Source: GWB1-38-13 sp964488535
Lineage (GTDB): Bacteria > Patescibacteriota > Microgenomatia > UBA8517
Direction of reading: 5' to 3'
NCBI GenBank assembly: GCA_964488535.1
Contig: CAZAUT010000028.1
Location: forward strand, 1 to 6,856
Length of the DNA stretch: 6,856 nt
Positions 1-5,518 of the stretch are shown here, piece by piece; the stretch's first letter is position 1, and every line of letters begins with the position of its first letter. The position numbers and the translations under genes are program-made. Below the pieces are notes generated by a model that saw nothing but the letters and a program-made list of their open reading frames with translations, ran no database searches and was not told the origin of the DNA.

Positions 1-434
1 ACAGGCCAACCCGACGGACATTCTACTCCGGGTATGATTCCGGAGGAATACATGCTGTCAAAATTAATATCTCCCGGCGGGACGACGTACGCCCCCGAAT
101 TTATAATGAACAATATTACGGCGACGAAGACAATAAAACCGATTGCGTATAAGATGACAGAGACTATGACGGCCATAAGCCATGTAAAAAATGCAGCAGC
201 TGCTACGGCAGCAGCTGCTGCTGCAAGCGCAACTTGTGCAAGTATTGGAGCAGCCGATACAGCCAATTGTCCGAGACCTTTTTGTATAGCCTGTTTTGCC
301 GAGCTGGCAGCTGTTTTCCCAAGGTTTGAAATGAACTTCTGTCCGGTTTTTGCAACCGCGTTTGCTGCCTGCGATGCAATCTCTTTTGACGAGGATTGCT
401 GGCCAGATTGACTTTCGGGATATTGGTCATCCAT
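1..434 (-). CDS. Membrane protein of the T4SS locus, N-terminal part (cut by window edge)
   Basis: This frame is open from an ATG at 434-432 to the window edge, giving 144 complete codons with the C-terminus missing. The start lies 3 nt past the VirB4 stop, so translational coupling is likely; I see no Shine-Dalgarno. The protein begins with a polar Gln/Ser/Lys-rich stretch (about residues 1-57). An Ala-rich hydrophobic region follows (about 58-81, with a run of Ala and one Val at 71-81), then strongly hydrophobic sequence to about residue 111, enough for one or two membrane spans. After the last span comes AYVVPPG and, near the edge, CPSGWP. From memory, similar CPR proteins at this operon position continue into an extracytoplasmic M23-type peptidase domain, but no catalytic residue is inside the window, so that is inference. 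It could instead be a VirB6/TrbL-like channel protein. The gene itself is well supported by frame and context; its function is uncertain. Confidence 0.7.
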   Translation of the reverse strand, partial: MDDQYPESQSGQQSSSKEIASQAANAVAKTGQKFISNLGKTAASSAKQAIQKGLGQLAVSAAPILAQVALAAAAAAVAAAAFFTWLMAVIVSVILYAIGFIVFVAVILFIINSGAYVVPPGDINFDSMYSSGIIPGVECPSGWP

Positions 435-437
435 AGT

Positions 438-2477
438 TTATGTTTGTTGCGGTTTTACTTCTTTTTCAGGAGATAAAAGATTTTCAACCGATTCTTTTTC
501 TTTTTTCTCATCCTCTATTTTTCTTAATATATCCTGAGGGCGGGTGGAAATAAGTTTATGTTCTTCGGGGGAGGAAACTATATATATGGGAACGTGGTGA
601 TTACCTGCAAAGAATATTCCTTCACCGATATTGGCACCTAACAAAAGCTGTTTTTCTCCCTGCGAAAGATAAAAAACCTCACCAACCTTGTCAATTGCAG
701 CCGGAGACTGTTTTAGAAGCAGTCTAATGGCAGAGTTGGTGACAATAGCCTTACCAATGTCTTGCGACAGGAAATCTTCAACGTCTTGCGTTATGGTCGT
801 TAATCCGAGATAGTATTTTCTGGCACGTTTTACAATTGACCACATAAACTGTGCGGAATCTGGGTATCTCATCATGTGCCACGCCTCATCAACAATAAGA
901 AGACGGCGTTTAAGATCCCTTTTTACTTTGGTCCATATAAACTCAAGAATAATAAACATAGCGATCGGCCGAAGCGCATCCTGTACTTCACGCACCGAAA
1001 ATACAGTAAAGGGGTTGTTAATACCGATATTGGTCTGTTGGTCGAAGATGCCGATAAAACTTCCTTTTACAAACTTTTCTATCCTTGCAGCCAAATCCAT
1101 TGCTGCATCGGTTTCCATACCTACAAGTGTCTTATATAAATCTTCCATCAGGGGAGGTTCTTTCTTTTGTGTATCAGGATCCTGAGTGATTCCTTTCCCG
1201 CGGTACGTTTCTACAAGTGCATGATCCAAAAGAGCCTCCTGCATTGGACTTAACTGGCCCATAATGACTTTGAACAGGGCATGAAGAGAAAGAATCTTCA
1301 GTCCGAGCTGGTTTTCCCCCTCCTCGTATATTTGCGAGAGGTCAAAAGGATTAACTTTGGAGGGAGAACTGTAGGCAAAAGTAATATATTGTCCACCAAC
1401 CGCTTCGCACAGATCCTTATACTCCGCTTCGGGATCGATGACAATAACTTCCGTCCCCAACATGAGAGATCTCATCGACTCAAGTTTGACAAAATAGCTT
1501 TTTCCGGAACCCGAGGTGGCAAAGATCGCCATGTTTGAGTTTTCCATTGAGAACCTATCGAAAATAATAAAAGAATCGTTTAAGGGATTAATTCCGTACA
1601 GAATGCCGGTATCTGAAGACAGTTCGGCAGACGTTAAGGGGAATGTGGTTGAAAGAGACGTCGTATCCATGTTTCTAGTGATCGAAAGCCTGTCTGTTGC
1701 GAACGGAAGGGTTGAATAAAACCCGTTTTCCATATCGAGAGTTGCGACCTGTGCATTTACCAGAAGAGAGCCGAGCGTAGACTGAACCTGTTTGGTGATA
1801 TCGTTCAAATCCTCGAGGTCACGTGCAGGTATTGTTATATAAAAAGCAAATTCGTAAAAATGCTCTGCGCCTTTTACAAGTTCCTCCTGCAATACCTGTG
1901 CATCGTCGAGTTTCGCCTGTGTCGTTGCGTTGACAATACGGCCTCTTTCGAGATCGGTTGCAATTTCAGCCTCCATTTCGGCAATTTTATGGCGGAGATC
2001 TTCCAGAACACCCTTTACCTCAACAGGGTAAACATAAAACGCTATGTCTAGAGAACTGTCAAAATTAATTATCTGTTCAAGCCATCCGGGAGAAACGAAC
2101 CTCGGATACCCGGACACAAAAAGTGTCCGAAAATATACACCGTTTATTTTTATGTAATCAAAATCAATCTCGATTGTTTTTGGAGCAATTACATCCAATA
2201 CCCCCATACCGTCCGCAACGGATTTGTTGGGATCAGTAATATCCGGCTTGGTGCTTCCCTGCTTGGCAATCAGATCAAGATCTTCCTCATCAAGCCCTGT
2301 TCGGGAAACAACTTTAGGGGAAGAGGCGTGGCTGGCTACTGGCTGTTGGCTATTGGCTAATGGTTGTTGGACGTTGGCAGTTGGTGTTGCCACGACAGAT
2401 GTACCGGCTGCAGGCGCCTTTACGACAGACGGAGAATTCTGTTTGTTTTTTTTCTTAAAAAGTTCTTTGAGCTTCAT
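438..2477 (-). CDS. virB4: VirB4/TraC-family T4SS ATPase
   Basis: A 679-aa cytoplasmic ATPase expected to energise a type IV secretion/conjugation-like machine at the inner face of the membrane. Residues 1-95 are a Lys-rich start followed by a low-complexity Pro/Gln/Ser/Ala linker. Residues about 100-300 resemble the VirB4 N-terminal (CagE/TrbE/VirB) domain, and about 310-650 form the RecA/HerA-like ATPase. Walker A is ATSGSGKS (320-327), where Ala takes the usual first Gly; Walker B is RLLIVDEAW (525-533). TITQDVEDFL (560-569) and the later IGEG (617-620) also match the family. The tail is rich in Lys and Glu. The length is near the family norm. The ATG at 2477 is the first in frame; the sequence before it is an 8-mer repeat array with no Shine-Dalgarno. 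The gene lies between a TraC-like gene and a membrane-protein gene, as expected in CPR T4SS loci. Eight 7-bp repeats encode part of the linker. No frameshift or lost catalytic motif is visible. Confidence 0.95.
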   Translation of the reverse strand: MKLKELFKKKNKQNSPSVVKAPAAGTSVVATPTANVQQPLANSQQPVASHASSPKVVSRTGLDEEDLDLIAKQGSTKPDITDPNKSVADGMGVLDVIAPKTIEIDFDYIKINGVYFRTLFVSGYPRFVSPGWLEQIINFDSSLDIAFYVYPVEVKGVLEDLRHKIAEMEAEIATDLERGRIVNATTQAKLDDAQVLQEELVKGAEHFYEFAFYITIPARDLEDLNDITKQVQSTLGSLLVNAQVATLDMENGFYSTLPFATDRLSITRNMDTTSLSTTFPLTSAELSSDTGILYGINPLNDSFIIFDRFSMENSNMAIFATSGSGKSYFVKLESMRSLMLGTEVIVIDPEAEYKDLCEAVGGQYITFAYSSPSKVNPFDLSQIYEEGENQLGLKILSLHALFKVIMGQLSPMQEALLDHALVETYRGKGITQDPDTQKKEPPLMEDLYKTLVGMETDAAMDLAARIEKFVKGSFIGIFDQQTNIGINNPFTVFSVREVQDALRPIAMFIILEFIWTKVKRDLKRRLLIVDEAWHMMRYPDSAQFMWSIVKRARKYYLGLTTITQDVEDFLSQDIGKAIVTNSAIRLLLKQSPAAIDKVGEVFYLSQGEKQLLLGANIGEGIFFAGNHHVPIYIVSSPEEHKLISTRPQDILRKIEDEKKEKESVENLLSPEKEVKPQQT
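2333..2388. repeat. Eight tandem 7-mers (TGGNNNN) inside the VirB4 coding sequence
   Basis: On the plus strand there are eight consecutive 7-bp units that all begin TGG: TGGCTAC, TGGCTGT, TGGCTAT, TGGCTAA, TGGTTGT, TGGACGT, TGGCAGT and TGGTGTT. Read on the minus strand, three units equal seven codons, which gives the 7-aa near-repeat TANVQQP / LANSQQP in the N-terminal linker (about residues 30-48). The reading frame is kept. Confidence 0.9.
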
Positions 2478-2483
2478 ATATTT

Positions 2484-2518
2484 AGAGTATAAGAGTGGAA
2501 GAGTATAATAAGAGTATA
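2484..2518 (+). repeat. Purine-strand 8-mer array before VirB4
   Basis: Units are AGAGTATA (2484-2491), AGAGTGGA (2492-2499), AGAGTATA (2500-2507) and, after three extra bases, AGAGTATA (2511-2518). The array begins 6 nt upstream of the VirB4 ATG, so the mRNA reads pyrimidine-rich (TATACTCT) where a Shine-Dalgarno would normally lie. Confidence 0.9.
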
Positions 2519-2564
2519 AGGAAACTCAAAAACTCTTCAAACCTTTAGAATAAAAGTGTATATA

Positions 2565-2622
2565 AGAGTAGAAGAGTGTAAGAAAGACAAATATAACTTA
2601 TACTCTCCCGCTCTCCTGCTCT
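2565..2622. repeat. Purine array followed by pyrimidine array in the TraC-like/VirB4 gap
   Basis: The purine units AGAGTAGA (2565-2572) and AGAGTGTA (2573-2580) are followed by AGAAAGAC. After a short AT-rich spacer come the pyrimidine units TATACTCT (2599-2606), CCCGCTCT (2607-2614) and CCTGCTCT (2615-2622). The pyrimidine side ends next to the TraC-like stop codon at 2629. CTTATACTCT (2597-2606) is the exact complement of 2511-2520, so a 10-bp stem across the gap is possible. Confidence 0.85.
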
Positions 2623-2628
2623 TTTATC

Positions 2629-3291
2629 CTACAATTGTCCCGGCCTTTTCCTCTTGTGAGGAGGGATCGGGTTATAAATATGATAAAACAGTTCAACAAG
2701 TTCCGGCGTGGTCAACTGTCTCAGTTCTACTCCGAGCCTTCTGGCCTGTCTTATGAGATGGTCTCTCCTTGGATATAGGGACATACGGGCTTTTTTCAGT
2801 ACATAACTTTTCGGAAAAGGCACGCCGGCACCCTTTGACCCTAAAGACATGGGGTTTTTTGCCAATCCAAGCTCTGCCTTGGAAAAAGGAATTACAAGAT
2901 AAAAACTTTTGCTTAAAACATTCTTTTTCTTGACGGATTCAACGATGAATTTTTGATAATCGTTCATAAGAATCATGAGTTTTTGGTTACTAATATTTTT
3001 CTTGGATTCATCGAGAAACCTCATATAATTTCCGATATCTTTTCTTTGGGAACGGACAATAATCTGAACGGGAAAGTTGAATGAATTTAAAAGGCCTGCA
3101 TAGGAAGCAATTACCGCCTCCTGTTCCATTTCGTTCAGCAAGCCAAAATTCAGAGAAGTTGATTCAATAATAAGCGCTGCACCCCCGTCTTTGAAGAGAA
3201 CAATATCGTGGATGATGTCCGCGATCGGAATACGATCCTGGGTTGTATCGTATAATGGCTTGTCCGGTGTTGATAAAAATGGTAAACGCAT
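2629..3291 (-). CDS. TraC-like protein (VirB4 N-domain-like), T4SS locus
   Basis: A 220-aa protein without membrane segments or a Walker motif. Residues about 20-150 resemble the N-terminal, non-ATPase domain of VirB4/TraC proteins: a strand pattern around FKDGGAALIIES (33-44), then NEMEQEAVIASYAGLLNS (53-70), FPVQIIVRSQ (73-82) and, later, KSFYLVIPF (128-136). The C-terminus is basic (KRKRPGQL). I start it at the ATG at 3291. A longer frame from 3348 adds 19 residues before this Met, but they are largely translated repeat array and are rejected. The stop is TAG at 2631-2629, directly beside a pyrimidine array. The gene sits between PrgI and VirB4, the usual place for such a protein in CPR T4SS loci. 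It probably assembles with VirB4 or PrgI at the membrane base, which is inference from family and position. The family call is fairly firm; the exact role is not known to me. Confidence 0.82.
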   Translation of the reverse strand: MRLPFLSTPDKPLYDTTQDRIPIADIIHDIVLFKDGGAALIIESTSLNFGLLNEMEQEAVIASYAGLLNSFNFPVQIIVRSQRKDIGNYMRFLDESKKNISNQKLMILMNDYQKFIVESVKKKNVLSKSFYLVIPFSKAELGLAKNPMSLGSKGAGVPFPKSYVLKKARMSLYPRRDHLIRQARRLGVELRQLTTPELVELFYHIYNPIPPHKRKRPGQL

Positions 3292-3296
3292 GTTAT

Positions 3297-3334
3297 AGAG
3301 TATAAGAGTGGAAGAGTAGAAGAGTGTAAGAAAC
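3297..3334 (+). repeat. Purine-strand 8-mer array before the TraC-like gene
   Basis: Units are AGAGTATA, AGAGTGGA, AGAGTAGA and AGAGTGTA (3297-3328), followed by AGAAAC. The array begins 5 nt upstream of the ATG at 3291. Its first two units are identical to the first two before VirB4. Confidence 0.9.
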
Positions 3335-3363
3335 ACTCCAGAACTCAACCGTGTTCAGAACCA

Positions 3364-3420
3364 AAGAGTAGAAGAGTGTAAGAAACTTCTACTCTCCTGC
3401 TCTCCCGCTCTTCTACTCTT
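3364..3420. repeat. Intercistronic inverted repeat built from 8-mer arrays, PrgI/TraC-like gap
   Basis: Purine units AGAGTAGA and AGAGTGTA (3365-3380) and AGAAAC are followed at once by pyrimidine units TCTACTCT, CCTGCTCT, CCCGCTCT and TCTACTCT (3388-3419). Positions 3364-3376 and 3408-3420 are perfectly complementary over 13 bp with a 31-nt loop. In RNA this could form a stable hairpin between the two cistrons. There is no U-run after a GC-rich stem, so I do not call it a classical terminator. Confidence 0.85.
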
Positions 3421-3422
3421 AT

Positions 3423-3475
3423 ATTTTAAAGTCTTTCAGGTTTTGAAAGATTACCTTACATTTTAAAGTCTTTCA
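3423..3475. repeat. 16-bp duplication of the 3' end of the PrgI gene, with a small hairpin between
   Basis: ATTTTAAAGTCTTTCA occurs at 3423-3438 and again at 3460-3475, identical over 16 bp and 37 bp apart. The second copy encodes the C-terminal MKDFKM of the PrgI-family protein; the first lies outside the gene beside the 8-mer array. TCTTTCA (3432-3438) and TGAAAGA (3444-3450) form a 7-bp stem with a 5-nt loop. Confidence 0.9.
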
Positions 3476-4601
3476 TAAAAGTCTGTTCTTCGGCAGGTCT
3501 TTCCTCTTTCGGAGGTACCCCTCCTTTTGATGCCCAAATAGCGATGGGTTCCATAATTTTATTTTCAGCCCTTATTTTAAGAGGCTCGAATTCATACCCG
3601 TCTTTTTCGCATTGGATAACATACTCTCCAACGGGAAGGGGGGTAGCAATCATGAAATGACCGAGTTTATTGCTTCGAAGAGCCCTTACGGGACGGCTTT
3701 CGGTATCTTTAATTTCGACGATGGCACCTTCTACTATCTGGCCATAAGAATCGATTACCTGGCCCACGACAATAGCCTCGCGCGTTGAGGGAAGGGGAGG
3801 TACGACGTCTTTTGAAAATTGAGAAGCAGCGGTTTTTTGGGCGGACACCTTTGCGTACTGAAGCGGAGACACTCCTGTCGTCATACCCGCCGATTTGGCA
3901 GCTCCTGAGGTGTCGGCCGACGCGGGGGGTGTGTAGCCGGATCTTCCGGTTCCGGAAATAACGGTTTGGGGAACATTGACAACCGGATACTGTTCAGAAG
4001 GCGGAGTTTCATGGGCTGATGGTTGCGGTGCCGGCTGCGGAGGCGGAGATATCGGCTGTGATATCGGCTGAACCGAGGGCTGAACATAACTGTGTAAGGG
4101 GGTGGTTGAAATTACAACAGTCGTATTTGGTGCAATAAAATTTTGCGAGACTTTGGTTAAGAACGACTTCTCTTTCTCCTCCAGTTTATCGGTAGCCTCG
4201 GTTTGTTTAACTACAGGCGAGAGAAGTTCCTGCACAGCTTCTTTCTTTTCTGCAATTTTCAAAGAAGCCGGTTTTGATTCGGTTCCTTCCGGCGAAAAAT
4301 ACTCAGGCACCTTTTTTGCTTTGTTCCAGACAAAGTATGTTGGAGAATAGATGGATCTGAAAAAAATCAATATCCATGTACTCAAAGGCCTGTCCTCTAT
4401 CGGCAAAAATGCCAAAGCGACACCGAACAGAAACGAGACGATGATAAGGGGCCATTTGATGAAAGGATGAAGGGGGGAGGCATACAAGAGAAGAGAGATT
4501 AAGGCACCCCCCGCAAGCTGAGAAAACTGTTTTAAGGTCATGTCGCCGACAAGCTTGAACTGATATGAAGCGATTTGTTGCGGAATGGGATGTTGTTCCA
4601 T
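3456..4601 (-). CDS. PrgI-family T4SS membrane protein with C-terminal carboxypeptidase-regulatory-like domain
   Basis: A 381-aa protein. The first ~100 residues match the PrgI family, a small VirB3-like inner-membrane component of Gram-positive-type T4SS: HPIPQQIASYQFKLVGDMTL near the N-terminus, hydrophobic spans at about 25-42 and 47-66, then LPIEDRPLSTW and FRSIYSPTYFVW (81-92). Residues about 100-275 are a Lys/Glu stretch and then a Pro/Gln/Ser-rich disordered linker (densest at 173-201). Residues about 275-357 look like a carboxypeptidase-regulatory/CarboxypepD_reg beta-sandwich: VVGQVIDSYGQIVEGAIVEI (278-297), then SNKLGHFMIATPLPVGEYVI (310-329). Typical PrgI proteins are far shorter, so this is a domain fusion, one I recall from other CPR genomes. 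The start chosen is the ATG at 4601; an upstream ATG at 4655 lies beyond a repeat array and its extension is mostly translated repeat. The last codons (MKDFKM) come from a 16-bp sequence that is duplicated just downstream of the stop. Confidence 0.88.
   Translation of the reverse strand: MEQHPIPQQIASYQFKLVGDMTLKQFSQLAGGALISLLLYASPLHPFIKWPLIIVSFLFGVALAFLPIEDRPLSTWILIFFRSIYSPTYFVWNKAKKVPEYFSPEGTESKPASLKIAEKKEAVQELLSPVVKQTEATDKLEEKEKSFLTKVSQNFIAPNTTVVISTTPLHSYVQPSVQPISQPISPPPQPAPQPSAHETPPSEQYPVVNVPQTVISGTGRSGYTPPASADTSGAAKSAGMTTGVSPLQYAKVSAQKTAASQFSKDVVPPLPSTREAIVVGQVIDSYGQIVEGAIVEIKDTESRPVRALRSNKLGHFMIATPLPVGEYVIQCEKDGYEFEPLKIRAENKIMEPIAIWASKGGVPPKEERPAEEQTFMKDFKM
4048..4071. repeat. 12-bp tandem duplication in the PrgI linker
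   Basis: GATATCGGCTGT (4048-4059) is followed by GATATCGGCTGA (4060-4071), 11 of 12 bases identical. It encodes the repeated QPIS of the Pro/Gln-rich linker and keeps the frame. Confidence 0.8.
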
Positions 4602-4608
4602 ATATATT

Positions 4609-4646
4609 AGAGTAGAAGAGCAAGAGAGTAGAAGAGTGTAAGAAAC
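4609..4646 (+). repeat. Purine-strand 8-mer array between PrgI and the four-helix-bundle gene
   Basis: Units are AGAGTAGA, AGAGCAAG, AGAGTAGA and AGAGTGTA (4609-4640), then AGAAAC. The array begins 7 nt upstream of the PrgI ATG at 4601. GAAGAGTGTAAG (4631-4642) is perfectly complementary to 5037-5048 on the far side of the four-helix-bundle gene. Confidence 0.9.
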
Positions 4647-4655
4647 GCTCAACAC

Positions 4656-5024
4656 TCAGTCGCACTTCACCCTTAGGGATTTCTGGTAACCATATAAAAG
4701 CTTTTTAACCTCCAACAGCAAATTATATATGTTATTGAATTCGTTTTCACTTAAATAATTCAACTTTAGGCAGAGGTCTAAATACACCTCCACCTCCGTT
4801 AATGACCCAATGCTAATTCCCAAAAATCTGACAAATTCTTTTCGGCTTTTTGCATACCCCTCAACGATATTTGCCATTATGGAAATTGCAGCCCGTCTAA
4901 TTTGAGGCAGTAATATATACTGCTCCGAGACAGGAAAATGGGATGTAATTGAATAAATTTTTAAAACCAACTCAAATGATTTTTGATAAACAATTAATTT
5001 TTTATAACTTTGTTTGTATAGCAT
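4656..5024 (-). CDS. Four-helix-bundle protein, 23S rRNA intervening-sequence (S23/IVP) family
   Basis: A 122-aa all-helical protein. Family hallmarks are visible: KKLIVYQKSFELVLKIY (8-24), LLPQIRRAAISIMANIVEGY (38-57), then SRKEFVRFLGISIGSLTEVE (60-79), plus a C-terminal helix of Leu/Tyr/Lys character. The family was first found in intervening sequences of 23S rRNA and is now known as stand-alone genes; related folds assemble as oligomers that bind nucleic acid. Its cellular role is not established. The start is the ATG at 5024, preceded by a GGGAG at 4-nt spacing. A longer start at 5051 would add nine residues (MEECKSGSK) read from the repeat array and is rejected. The stop is TGA at 4658-4656, inside the conserved spacer that follows the repeat array on the other side. 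The gene therefore lies exactly between two oppositely oriented 8-mer arrays, which suggests it moves or is maintained as a cassette and is not a true T4SS component. Confidence 0.9.
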   Translation of the reverse strand: MLYKQSYKKLIVYQKSFELVLKIYSITSHFPVSEQYILLPQIRRAAISIMANIVEGYAKSRKEFVRFLGISIGSLTEVEVYLDLCLKLNYLSENEFNNIYNLLLEVKKLLYGYQKSLRVKCD

Positions 5025-5028
5025 TTTA

Positions 5029-5033
5029 CTCCC
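5029..5033 (-). promoter_or_regulatory. Possible Shine-Dalgarno of the four-helix-bundle gene
   Basis: On the minus strand GGGAG lies 4 nt before the ATG at 5024. It overlaps the last, G-rich unit (AGAGCGGG) of the 8-mer array, so here the array itself seems to supply the ribosome binding site. The spacing is slightly short. None of the three complete T4SS genes has a comparable site. Confidence 0.4.
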
Positions 5034-5062
5034 GCTCTTACACTCTTCCACTCTTTTACTCT
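5031..5062 (-). repeat. Pyrimidine-strand 8-mer array upstream of the four-helix-bundle gene
   Basis: Plus-strand units are CCCGCTCT, TACACTCT, TCCACTCT and TTTACTCT, so this array is inverted relative to the one at 4609. It ends 6 nt before the ATG at 5024 and supplies the G-rich sequence GGGAG upstream of that start. Confidence 0.9.
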
Positions 5063-5117
5063 ACTATATGAAAGATTATTTTCAATCGGCGGGCTTTTTC
5101 ACAGAGGGTTTGTTGGC

Positions 5118-5167
5118 AGTTACTTAGTTACTTTGTTAGTTGGTTAGTTAGTTACTTAGTTACTTTG
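5118..5167. repeat. Six-unit period-8 array (AGTTACTT type) with 18-bp direct repeat
   Basis: Consecutive units are AGTTACTT, AGTTACTT, TGTTAGTT, GGTTAGTT, AGTTACTT and AGTTACTT (5118-5165). As a result an 18-bp sequence at 5118-5135 recurs exactly at 5150-5167. Confidence 0.9.
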
Positions 5168-5261
5168 AAACTCGGCAAAACAGATTAACGGCGAGTCGGA
5201 ATGTCAGAAAATCAGTATTACAGTTTACCAGAAAATTCGAATCGACAGATTTCCGTTTCTT

Positions 5262-5296
5262 GATTACTGTTTACCGACTACTGTTTATTGTTTTCT
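5262..5296. repeat. Period-7/14 degenerate array
   Basis: GATTACTGTTTACC (5262-5275) is followed by GACTACTGTTTATT (5276-5289), 11 of 14 bases identical, and then GTTTTCT, which continues the 7-bp phase. A related ACAGTTTACC lies upstream near 5220. Confidence 0.7.
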
Positions 5297-5306
5297 ATTC
5301 CTTCCG

Positions 5307-5338
5307 ATATCCTAGTATCTTATATATCTTTTTCTCTT
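5307..5338. repeat. Period-8 degenerate array (NTATCTTA type)
   Basis: ATATCCTA, GTATCTTA, TATATCTT and TTTCTCTT follow one another in 8-bp phase. The same words recur at 5441. Confidence 0.6.
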
Positions 5339-5347
5339 TTCCCCATG

Positions 5348-5382
5348 ATACTTAATACATAATACGTTATACATTACACTTA
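5348..5382. repeat. Five-unit period-7 array (ATACNTT type)
   Basis: ATACTTA, ATACATA, ATACGTT, ATACATT and ACACTTA follow in strict 7-bp phase; the first four share ATAC. Confidence 0.8.
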
Positions 5383-5440
5383 GGCCCCTTTTCCCTGCAC
5401 ACCATATACAACATATAATATACTTTCTTCTTTTTCTCCT

Positions 5441-5504
5441 AATATCTTAGTATCCTAATATCCTTATATCTTGCTTTCCTCGATCGCTTAATCGCTTTCT
5501 ATCT
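5441..5504. repeat. Eight-unit period-8 array grading from AATATCTT to TAATCGCT
   Basis: Units in 8-bp phase are AATATCTT, AGTATCCT, AATATCCT, TATATCTT, GCTTTCCT, CGATCGCT, TAATCGCT and TTCTATCT. The word changes gradually along the array while the phase is kept. Confidence 0.75.
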
Positions 5505-5518
5505 TCCCCCCCTTTCCC

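Noticed and set aside
34..411. Plus-strand 125-aa reading frame, and the minus-strand 75-aa frame at 203-430
   Set aside because: Both are shadows of the minus-strand membrane-protein gene; the long Ala run there comes from GC-rich triplet repeats readable in several frames.
874..2508. Several plus-strand frames of 63-103 aa opposite VirB4
   Set aside because: They lie antisense to a well-supported ATPase gene and show no coherent protein features.
3292..3348. Longer start for the TraC-like protein at 3348
   Set aside because: The extra 19 residues are largely translated 8-mer array, and the Met at 3291 begins family-like sequence.
4602..4655. Longer start for the PrgI protein at 4655
   Set aside because: The extra 18 residues are mostly translated repeat array and overlap the end region of the upstream gene; PrgI proteins typically begin close to the Met at 4601.
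4303..4665. Minus-strand 120-aa frame overlapping the PrgI N-terminus
   Set aside because: It is an alternative frame of the PrgI gene and array; the PrgI frame has clear family features.
5025..5051. Longer start for the four-helix-bundle protein at 5051
   Set aside because: The added MEECKSGSK is read from the array; the ATG at 5024 has a GGGAG upstream and fits the family length.
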